Assembly: GCA_963978905.1 (NCBI GenBank)
Contig: OZ022256.1
Location: 30,529,426 to 30,593,425, forward strand
Length of the DNA stretch: 64,000 nt
Reading direction: 5' to 3'
Source of the DNA: Trichostrongylus colubriformis
Lineage: Eukaryota > Nematoda > Chromadorea > Rhabditida > Trichostrongylidae
The notes beneath the pieces are model-generated. The model did not search any database, was not told the origin of the DNA, and was given only the letters and a program-made list of their open reading frames with translations. The position numbers and the translations under genes were made by a program. Below are positions 53,549 to 64,000 of this stretch, piece by piece; position 1 is the first letter of the stretch; each line of letters opens with the position of its first letter.

Positions 53549-54500
53549 CCCATTGACGACCGTGTGACACGACGTCGTGCCACACCATGTTGGCCGCGTG
53601 GGACCGTGTGACACGATGTCGTGTCACAACCTTGTAACTTATATTTCAAGCTTCGTTTAGAGCTTTTGTTTGATCTTTTCTTTATTATGCATACCTCTAA
53701 TATAAAGGTTTTCTACACAGAGCATGGTCCAAGAAAATAACTTTTGATTGTTGAATTATGGATCTTCCAAATAAAGGTGTAAAAAGCGATCACTGAGCAC
53801 ATTTTTCTTGGTTATTTTGAAAACAGTCAATACAAAAATAATGTATGCATCTGCTGCAACGGGTATGGGCCCTTCTGACATGAAATGCAACGTATATGCG
53901 CTCTTGATTTTTGCACATTTCTTTATCACAGTTAACGCATCGCCTGCGATCATTCGCCTCACTCTCGCATAACTCTTCGAGTCTGTGAGTGGGACTATTC
54001 CTATATATTTCATCGCAATGCAGTAATGATTCTGCAACCTCGAGTTTGTAACAATCCACTTTTATTATAGTCCCCTAGTTTTACAGTAGGGAATCCAGGG
54101 TTGATTACCGCACTCTGTGCCATGAGATGAAAGAGAAGCCTGGTGTACCACTCGGTGGTCTCTCTCACAAACGGCATATAAGACGCCATTTAGTCGCTCA
54201 AATCCACTTTCTGGTAGGAGTCTACCGATATTTTGATTTAGTTCACTTTGATCATTGGCATCCATTCTTATCTAAAAAGGGAAAGCTTAATGTGGTTCAT
54301 ATCCATTAATATCATAAAGACAGGTGGGGACCTAATTACAGTGCAAAAAGGTGAAAATTAATAGCTGAAAATTGATAGCTTCTGAAAAAAGGTGTCTCTA
54401 TGGGACCGTGTGACACGACGTCGTGTCACACTCGGAGCATGGGAAAATCCCGCGCGGTCTCACGCGTCAGACACGTGTAAATGCCGCGGTCGTCAATGGG
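53549..54500 (-). mobile_element. 952-bp piggyBac-like element with TTAA duplication
   Basis: The ends CCCATTGACGACCG and CGGTCGTCAATGGG are flanked by TTAA (53545-53548, 54501-54504). Subterminal repeats GTGTGACACGACGTCGTG occur at both sides. The CCC start and TTAA target define piggyBac-like elements. The interior holds only the 3' part of a transposase gene on the minus strand. Confidence 0.88.
53790..54265 (-). pseudogene. piggyBac transposase remnant with C-terminal cysteine-rich domain
   Basis: The minus-strand frame 54059-53790 encodes RRRCVNCDKEMCKN, then RRAHTRCSRCIHYFCIDCF: a CxxC...HTxCxxC...CxxC arrangement like the C-terminal zinc-binding domain of piggyBac transposases, which recognises the element ends. 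The frame before it (54265-54065) gives SELNQNIGRLLPESGFERLN. The catalytic core is missing, so the element depends on another source of transposase. Confidence 0.75.
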
Positions 54501-55141
54501 TTAACTAGCGCTATTAAAAAAGGATAAATTTTAAAGGTATGCAGAGCTTCCGTGTGTAGTGGGCGGAGCTTAAATAAAGGTAGCAGTATGATTCCGAAAG
54601 CCTGGGCGTGAAAATGAAATGAGTAAAAAATAGAGGAAAATGGTGCTGACAAGCAATGGATTCTTGTCAAGGGTGGCAGAGCTGAAGTCGAAAAATACGC
54701 AGCACGATGTGAAATGGTGTTGAGACTGGGAAAATCGATACACAAGGAGGAGGGAAGAACGGTTGGACTACACTAGCAGGCAACACAACTGCTCAGAGAA
54801 AATTCTGTAGATTATCAGTGTGGATCGATATTTATCGAAGTTATCGGTTTTTTGTGTAGAGGCCGGGCGGGCATTGGTTGTAAATCACTCTGACTGATGG
54901 ATAATGCCGCATCAGTAAATTTCATGGAACAACGAATTATCGATCGAAATGATCTGGTATTTATGTAGGTCGGTGTCAGCGCAAAGGAGTGAGTAATGCT
55001 GCGTAGGTGAAAATCCCTCTGAACCACGAATTATCGATCGAAACTATCGATTTTTGTGTGGCTGGTCAAGAATGGGTAATGAACCACTTCAGCGATTAGC
55101 AATGTTACAGAGATGAAGTAGTACTGGGCGCCAGCCAACTA
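54501..55141. other. Diverged minisatellite-like repeats
   Basis: Phrases such as TCGATCGAAACTATCGATTT and TTATCGGTTTTTTGTGTAGA recall the 117-bp family, but at higher divergence and without regular spacing. Confidence 0.45.
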
Positions 55142-56024
55142 TTAGGCTGTAAGGAAAGTTCTAGCCGGTCTTTCGTGTTCAAAAGATAAACTTAAATATC
55201 AGAACGCGTTAACATGAAGCATCTTACATATTGTGCTCCTTAGACAAAAAGTTGCTCTTCTAAATATATGTATTATTTGGAATGCACAAGATTTTCGAAT
55301 TATTAGAGAATTTTTTAAGTACTGCGAAAATGGCACTTTTAAGATGACTTTACTTCACGAGTTCTTCTTTAGCCGATTCCTAGCGAAGGTGACCACAAAT
55401 GTGGATACTACAAGGGAAGAGGGTGAAGTGAAACACCTTGTCCTTGGGCTTCAGAAGTGCAGAAATGAGAACGAGTTGCCTGGATTTTCAATTGATTAAA
55501 TCGCTTCAACTAAAACGGCAGAAGTCGATGAGCGCCCATAGTTGTAGGGGATGTCCAAAAGTATTGGCCCTCATCACAAACTTGGTTAACCACCTCAAGT
55601 AGCCTTGATTTGGAAAAACCCGGAAAAATGGGTGCCGCGGGACCCCCAGAGCAGCTAAGCGCAAGCGCATTTTTCACAAATCCTCTTCTAGTAATTGAAG
55701 CAGTTGCAGGCTGAAGCTTTCACTCGTGCGTCATATTCATCATATCTAGCGTTAACTAAGCCCCACTTTCCCAAGCATCTGGACAGCTCCTTCAGTAGCA
55801 GTGTGTTCAGAAAGATTGGCAATTTGGAGTGGACTTTTTTCATTTCGCGCAATATGAATCATCAGCTCTTCATCGAATTGAGAACTGTAGATATACATAA
55901 TGTTGCCAAGAGCTCAGCGAATCGAGCGCTGCCTATTCGGTGAACAAAGATACACTCTGAGCCGAGTTATGGTCGCCCGAAGTTGAAATTGCAAAAACCG
56001 GCTAGAACTGTCCTTACAACCTAA
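55142..56024. mobile_element. 883-bp mariner-type element without recognised transposase
   Basis: The inverted ends TTAGGCTGTAAGGAAAGTTC and GAACTGTCCTTACAACCTAA are flanked by TA. An 88-codon frame at 55233-55499 shows no DDD motif. The element is either strongly diverged or non-autonomous. Confidence 0.72.
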
Positions 56025-56411
56025 TAGTACTATTTCTAAGTTTCTTTGACTAAGTGCTACAGGCATCGAGACTGTAGATTATTTATAATGTTAAGTCTAT
56101 ATTCGGGCAGCCTAATATTGTAACGTTCAGATTTTCTCTTCTTACCGCTGAAGTGAACCATATCGAGAGAATAGTGTGTAGCTTTTTGAGTCTCGCTCAT
56201 CTGATGAGTTCTTGGAAGCTTGAGAAGTGGGCTGCACAGTGCTCTTCGGGTTAGAAAAAGACAAACATGCCATGAAACACAGGCGTGGTTACGTCTAGCA
56301 GACTTTCGGTCGCTAATACGTTTGATGAGCATCGTGCACAAGTATTACTATATATTACATGTACAAGTCTTGTACATAAATGGGATGGTTATCGCAACAT
56401 ACATAAATGTA

Positions 56412-57086
56412 TCAGGTTGATCGGAAAGTTTTGATAGGGTTGAGATTTTTTTCTATTTTTCAGCAAGTAATGCAGGCTAATCAACAATATAATAATCATC
56501 GTTAGCTATAACATTGTCCTATTTAAAGAGCAGGTCAGCGATTTTCCTCTCTCAGAATTAGGAGGATTGGGAGTCAAAGAAGTCACCGACCACTTGCTCA
56601 AGAAGACGATTTTTTTTTGCTAGGAAAGCCTCAAGGGGCCGGAAAAAGTGGTAATCTGAGGGGGAGTATCAGGTGAATAGGGTGCATGTGGAACCGTGTC
56701 CCAACCTAGCTCCTCCAATTTCGCACGGGTCTTTTTACCTATGTGAGGGACCCGTGCAAAATTGGAAGAGCTAGGTCTGGACAAGGTTCCACATCCGTCC
56801 TATTCCCCTGATACTGCCCCTTCAGATTACTTGTTCCGGCCCCCCAAGGCTTTCCTAGCAAAAAAAAAATCGTCAACTATGACCACCTTGGACAAGTGGT
56901 CGGCGACTTCTTTGACTCCTAATCCTCTTAGTTCTGGGAGAAGAGGATCGCTGACCTGCCCGTTGGGTGGGACAATGTTATAACTAACGATGTTTACTAT
57001 ATTGTTGATTAGCCTGCATTACTTGCTGAGTTGTAAAATAAAATAGATAAAATCTCAACCCTATCAAAATTTTCCGATCAACCTAA
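56412..57086. mobile_element. 675-bp palindromic mariner-derived element, uninterrupted
   Basis: The ends TCAGGTTGATCGGAAAGTTT and AATTTTCCGATCAACCTAA are flanked by TA. Both arms encode the same transposase C-terminus in opposite directions (plus strand 56762-56983: PHPSYSPDTAPSDYLFRP). It is the sister of the split copy at 7463-14192 and shows what that copy looked like before insertion. Confidence 0.82.
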
Positions 57087-57716
57087 TAGTTAAAGCAAAT
57101 TAGTGCATTAGCAACAGCAACAGATAAAATAACCAAGAGGCTTGGAATAAGCAACAATCAATTTTCAATATATAAAAAGCAGTGCAAAACAAGGCTCCTA
57201 CGCGTCCTTGTTCAACGAAGATTTGAGCTGAATGATATAAGAAGGCAATGAGAACTTGCAAAATTTGTTGAACTTACATGGGAACGGTACCGGGTCGAAG
57301 CGGCCATTTGCAATGAGACGCATATCCCTCGACGCCTTTTTGAATTCATCATGAATCAGATCTGTGTTCAAAATCTGCCAACAAATTTCTCATGAATCAG
57401 ATCTGTGTTCAATATCTGCAACATGATTTTCTGAATCGAGTTATGAAGCTTTCTAATAAGTTATACTATTACTTGATACTATTACATGGTACGTTGAGGA
57501 GCCGTTGCGCGCAAACCTGTCGTTTCGGCGCAAAACCAAAGCGTTTTTCATGCAGGGTATCACATTACCCTTTGGCAAAAGTTTCTAGCTATTTCGGCAT
57601 TTTGACCAAATTTCGGAAATTTCATGGGTGGCAACACATTAAACAAAAGAGATGTCGTTGGCTCTTGTCAAACTAATGCTCCTATTCAGTGCTTGTTACA
57701 TACATTGGTGTCATGG
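57087..57716 (+). other. Possible coding remnant, unrecognised
   Basis: After an AG at 57106-57107 a frame reads ATDKITKRLGISNNQFSIYK and KTRLLRVLVQRRFELNDI to a stop near 57247, then ELAKFVELTWERYRVEAAIC and NETHIPRRLFEF. GATCTGTGTTCAA is repeated 44 bp apart (57358, 57402). It could be a decayed gene or transposon; no family is recognised. Confidence 0.25.
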
Positions 57717-58412
57717 GGTCACGGAACTTTGAACTGAGACCCAGCTGATCGATAGACAATCGAATACTGAACATAACTGTGAACCAAAATTATAAAATGT
57801 CATTCTGAAGCGAGTTAGGAGGGGTCAGATTTTGCTTGTGATGCCTCATTGGCGAGGCACACTATCATCAGAAGCTAGCAACGGCCATCGCGGCCTAGTG
57901 TTACTGTCTCCGATCTGTAACTCCGTCGGTGCGGATTGTTTTCTATTTTGCATTTCGTCGTCGGTGAGTACTTCTCCCTTTCACTTCTGAACGAGTCCTT
58001 GTAGTAGCACCTATTCTCACCCATCGATCGTGAAGATTTGTGTAGCGTTAGTAGTTATAAATGAAGGGGCAGTGTGAATAAAGGGGTCGAAGAGGTGCCA
58101 ATACGAAGAAACGTTTAGAAGTGGAAGAGAAGCACTTACTGACGGCGAAACACAAAATGCAGTCCTCACCGGCAGGGAGCAATGCCACGATCGCTTGTCT
58201 ACAATTCCGAAACAGTACCACTCAGCTAGTATGACCGTTGCTCGCTCGATGACGAGCTGCTGATGACAACGTCTCTTGCAAATGAGGCATCATAAGCAAA
58301 CTCCAACCCTTCCTTACTCGCTTCGGAATGACATTTTGTAATGTATTCAAGTCATAGTCAAGATTCGGGTCTCTATCGATCCATCTGGGTTTCAGTTCAA
58401 AGTTTCATGGGA
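57717..58412. mobile_element. Foldback element, about 700 bp
   Basis: AACTTTGAACTGAGACCCAG and ATGTCATTCTGAAGCGAGTT on the left return inverted on the right (AACTCGCTT-like, CTGGGTTTCAGTTCAAAGTT), with AATGAGGCATCA/TGATGCCTCATT inner arms. No coding sequence. The ends are not sharply defined. Confidence 0.6.
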
Positions 58413-58789
58413 AGTTAAAACCTCTCCCTGATTAGTGGAAAATTTCAAGAGACTATTACTTTCCCCATGAACACCCCTATTTTTCCGAGGTCCAAAAACT
58501 CGATTTAGCTGAGTATCTGCACAGAGGGATAATTTTTATAATGAGGTACGCAGAAAACGAATATAATAGTCATTGTATGTACTTTTAGGGGTGTTTCCAA
58601 GCTTTTCGAAAGCAAAAAGTGCTTTCATTAGGGCCCCGTCCATGGTTCTACCCCTCGCGAATCGTATCGTCACGACTACCTCTGTGCTATGTTGATGCTG
58701 GCATGCCTTGACTTCCGTTGTATTCATTTGCGACGTGGGCGAGGAATACGCTCACACACCTGGAACCGATGCATTTACAATAATCCATC
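58413..58789. other. Short spacer without recognised features
   Basis: I see nothing of note before the TATATAATTGGCTTAG start of the next repeat. Confidence 0.4.
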
Positions 58790-58813
58790 CTACTCTATAT
58801 AATTGGCTTAGTA

Positions 58814-60132
<1,319 letters not shown>

Positions 60133-60135
60133 GTC

Positions 60136-63055
60136 TGTCTGTCACGAAATTCATATCTCGCGTCGCAGTAAAGCTGGGACGCTGAATTTTACAAATGATA
60201 TAGAGGGTGATAGGGGGACCTAGGCGGTGGTGGACCGAAAGTGATAGCAGCTGATACGCACTGATAACGAGCCTATAAAGGCGAATGTCACCAAAGTCGT
60301 TTCGCCTTTCGGCTTGATCCTAGAGCTCTGACACTCATAGAAGTTTTGCGGGATGGGGCGGGAACATTAATGGTGTGTGACCCGCATTGATAACTGTTGA
60401 TAAGATACGATAAGGAGCGTGAAATGGCTAGAGTCGACGAATGCGTTTCGCATTTCAGGTTGATCCCAGAACGCTGACACTCATAGTTGTTTAGCGGGAA
60501 TGGGCGGGAACATTAATGGTGTGTGACCCGCACTGATAACTGTTGATAAGATACGATAAGGAGCGTGAAATGGCTAGAGTCGACGAATCCGTTTCGCCTT
60601 TCGGGTTGATCCCAGTACGCTGACACTCATAGGTGTTTTGCGGGATTGGGCGGGAACATTAATGGTGGGTGACCCGCATTGATAACTGTAGATAAGATAC
60701 GATAAGGAGCGTGAAATGGCTAGAGTCGACGAATCCGTTTCGCCTTTCGGGTTGATCCCAGTACGCTGACACTCATAGGTGTTTTGCGGGATTGGGCGGG
60801 AACATTAATGGTGGGTGACCCGCATTGATAACTGTTGATAAGATACGATAAGGAGCGTGAAATGGCTAGAGTCGACGAATCCGTTTCGCCTTTCGGGTTG
60901 ATCCCAGTACGCTGACACTCATTGGTGTTTTGCGGGATTGGGCGGGAACATTAATGGTTGGTGACCCGCATCGATAACTGTTGATAAGATACGATAAGGA
61001 GCGTGAAATGGCTAGAGTCGACGAATCCATTTCGCATTTCAGGTTGATCCCAGAGCGCTGACACTCATAGGTGTTTTGCGGGATGGGGCGGGAACTTTTA
61101 GTGTTAGTGATTCAAAGTGATAATGGTTGATAAGATTCGTTTTGGAGTATGAGAAAACAAACGTCGTCAAATTCATTTCGCCTTTCGCACTGATCCAAAA
61201 GCGCTGACAATCATAGGTGTTTAGCAGGGTGAGACAGGGACATTAGTAGTGGGTGACCCGCACTGATAACGGTTGATGAGATACGATAAGGAGCGTGAAA
61301 TGGCTAGAGTCGACGAATCCGTTTCGCCTTTCGGGTTGATCCCAGTACGCTAACACTCATTGGTGTTTTGCGGGATTGGGCGGGAACATTAATGGTTGGC
61401 GACCCACATTGATAACTGTTGATAAGATACGATAAGGAGCGTGAAATGGCTAGAGTCGACGAATCCATTTCGCATTTCAGGTTGATCCCAGAGCGCTGAC
61501 ACTCATAGGTGTTTTGCGGGATGGGGCGGGAACTTTTAGTGTTAGTGATTCAAAGTGATAATGGTTGATAAGATTCGTTATGGAGTATGAGAAAACAAAC
61601 GTCGTCAAATTCGTTTCGCCTTTCGCACTGATCCAAAAGCGCTGACAATCATAGGTGTTTAGCAGGGTGAGACAGGGACATTAGTAGTGGGTGACCCGCA
61701 CTGATAACGGTTGATGAGATACGATAAGGAGCGTGAAATGGCTAGAGTCGACGAATCCGTTTCGCCTTTCGGGTTGATCCCAGTACGTTGACACTCATAG
61801 GTGTTTTGCGGGATTGGGCGGGAACATTAATGGTGGGTGACCCGCATTGATAACTGTTGATAAGATACGATAAGGAGCGTGAAATGGCTAGAGTCGACGA
61901 ATCCGTCTCGCCTTTCGGGTTGATCCCAGTACGCTGACACTCATTGGTGTTTTGCGGGATTGGGCGGGAACATTAATGGTTGGTGACCCGCATCGATAAC
62001 TGTTGATAAGATACGATAAGGAGCGTGAAATGGCTAGAGTCGACGAATCCATTTCGCATTTCAGGTTGATCCCAGAGCGCTGACACTCATAGGTGTTTTG
62101 CGGGATGGGGCGGGAACTTTTAGTGTTAGTGATTCAAAGTGATAATGGTTGATAAGATTCGTTTTGGAGTATGAGAAAACAAACGTCGTCAAATTCATTT
62201 CGCCTTTCGCACTGATCCAAAAGCGCTGACAATCATAGGTGTTTAGCAGGGTGAGACAGGGACATTAGTAGTGGGTGACCCGCACTGATAACGGTTGATG
62301 AGATACGATAAGGAGCGTGAAATGGCTAGAGTCGACGAATCCGTTTCGCCTTTCGGGTTGATCCCAGTACGCTGACACTCATTGGTGTTTTGCGGGATTG
62401 GGCGGGAACATTAATGGTTGGCGACCCACATTGATAACTGTTGATAAGATACGATAAGGAGCGTGAAATGGCTAGAGTCGACGAATCCATTTCGCATTTC
62501 AGGTTGATCCCAGAGCGCTGACACTCATAGGTGTTTTGCGGGATTGGGCGGGAACTTTTAGTGTTAGTGATTCAAAGTGATAATGGTTGATAAGATTCGT
62601 TATGGAGTATGAGAAAACAAACGTCGTCAAATTCATTTCGCCTTTCGCACTGATCCAAAAGCGCTGACAATCATAGGTGTTTAGCAGGGTGAGACAGGGA
62701 CATTAGTGGTGGGTGACCCGCACTGATAACGGTTGATGAGATACGATAAGGAGCGTGAAATGGCTGGAGTCGTCGAATTCGTTTCGCTTTTCGCATTGAT
62801 CCTAGGGCGCTAACACTCATAGATGTTTAGCAGGGTGGGCCAGGAACTTCAATGGCAGGTGATCCAAATCGATAATAGTTGATAAGATTTGATAATGATT
62901 GTGGGTAGACAAATGTCACCGCTGTCACTCATGGGTGTTCAGCAAGGTTGGCGGGAACATTGATAGTGGGTGATCCAAAGTGATAATGGTTGATAACATT
63001 CGATAGGGGCTGTGAGAAGGGAAATGTCACCAAAGCCGAATCGCTTTTGCGGCTA
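60136..63055 (+). repeat. 146-bp minisatellite with two-unit variants
   Basis: CTAGAGTCGACGAAT occurs at 60428, 60574, 60720, 60866, 61012, 61304, 61450, 61742, 61888, 62034, 62326, 62472 and, diverged, 62764: steps of exactly 146 or 292 bp. The 292-bp steps contain a variant unit (AACGTCGTCAAATTCATTTC, CACTGATCCAAAAGCGCTGA). Edge units are more diverged. Confidence 0.92.
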
Positions 63056-63655
63056 ACAGTTAAATGTTCACATGGGTATTGTAGGGTACGGGGACCTCAA
63101 TGGTATTGTTGGGTACACGGCCTCAGTGAAACTGATGGCGGCTTACAGTGGCTGATAGGAGCCATTAGGGATTGGACAGGATGAAATCCTTTACATCATT
63201 TGCTATTACTAGACGACCGTTTTAGCAAAAGCATCTGACGCTCAGTGCCATTGGGTGAACATATTTTGTTTAGGTTCTGATATCACTGACCGATGTATCG
63301 ACCGCTGAATTGCTTAGCGTTTCAAATAGTGGTGCATGACGCTTGATACTGCGATCTACATTGATAATCATGATACAACCTATATTTGTGATAGCGAAGC
63401 GAGCGGCTCACTCGGAATCATTTTAATTCGGTATTGGCAGCAACACTAGGCATCGACTGCTAGACTATGTAAAATTCCAAGTAGTGAAGCATGTTTACGA
63501 AGACAATAAACAACGATAATCAAGATATAGATCTACCATTATACCATTAATGTGTAGGAATTGGATGCTCAGCAAGTGAACGTTTGTTACCATCGATGCA
63601 ATCGAATACAAAACTATCTACCTCTAAACTATCCAAACTCCCAATGAAGACGTAA
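63056..63655. other. Unique-looking sequence, no gene
   Basis: No feature recognised apart from fading 146-bp-unit similarity at the left edge. Confidence 0.4.
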
Positions 63656-63923
63656 ACCAGTTGGCTGGCGCACACTGCTGCGCGCGATTCATGTCGGTGA
63701 CGTGCAAAATGGATTCGTTGCAAAGCGAGTGAAGTATGTTGACACCAAAATGCTTTATTATCACGCCATATTCTATGCTTTTTTCCAATTCAATAGCTCA
63801 GCTGTAAGTAGAGGAAAGGAAATTCCCGCTCGATTCCATACACAACTGTGATCGGGCCTATAAAACCCATTTTGCACAGCATCGCCATGAATTGCGCGCA
63901 GAAGTGTGCGCCAGCCAACTGGT
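63656..63923. mobile_element. Palindromic MITE, third copy
   Basis: Perfect 21-bp inverted ends (ACCAGTTGGCTGGCGCACAC...). Inner arms GCGCGATTCATG..CGTGCAAAATGG and CCATTTTGCAC..CATGAATTGCGC are inverted. It directly abuts the next dispersed repeat. Confidence 0.72.
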
Positions 63924-64000
63924 ACTATATATAAAGCGCTAAGCCGTCTGTCCCTCCGTCTGTCACGAAATTAGGTATCATATGAAAAACGACCTGTGCA
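63924..64000 (+). repeat. 5' end of another mini-me-like repeat, cut by the window edge
   Basis: ACTATATATAAAGCGCTAAG, CCGTCTGTCCCTCCGTCTGT, CACGAAATT, then ATTAGGTATCATATGAAAAA shared with 52773. It continues beyond the window. Confidence 0.6.

Overview
The window is nuclear DNA of a nematode. The evidence is short introns with TTTCAG-type acceptors, many Tc1/mariner copies, and coding exons of one recognisable animal gene. The dense mariner load and moderate GC look most like a strongylid such as a hookworm; that placement is inference.

One large plus-strand gene runs through most of the window: an ASPM/abnormal-spindle (aspm-1) homologue. I can chain 19 exons from 445 to 37151 whose splice phases agree at every junction. 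They encode a variable N-terminal part (445-1209), the conserved block before the calponin-homology region (2565-23736), CH domain 1 (28602-34187), CH domain 2 (34242-36772) and the first IQ motif (36734-36772). The gene then enters a tandem array of symmetric 93-nt IQ exons, each followed by a ~100-bp intron (193-bp unit, 16 copies, 41254-49228). The 5' start lies upstream of the window. I could not find the 3' end.

The introns are filled with transposons. These include seven full or deleted mariners (17281, 20095, 21562, 32110, 46880, 51061, 55142), two palindromic elements made of inverted mariner 3' ends (7463-14192 and 56412-57086), two TTAA-flanked piggyBac-like elements (29695, 53549), TAA/TTA-flanked Harbinger-like elements (12201, 41498), a Mutator-like element with 9-bp target duplication (43137), two good copies and one decayed copy of a TA-flanked CAGGGGGTGCC element, and several foldback elements. 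Three different elements sit inside the IQ array. Removing each one restores the exact 193-bp spacing (the first after also allowing for a 60-bp duplication).

The right third (49.2-64 kb) is repeat-dominated. It contains a perfect (TG)n tract of 1313 bp and a 146-bp minisatellite with two-unit higher-order structure, both inside a repeat whose 5' part reads (TA)n - core - (GTCT)n, the layout known from mini-me/DINE-1-like Helentron derivatives. A second minisatellite (117 bp, 8250-9812) lies in a related composite insertion that splits the first mariner palindrome. No tRNA, rRNA, CRISPR or operon structure was seen.
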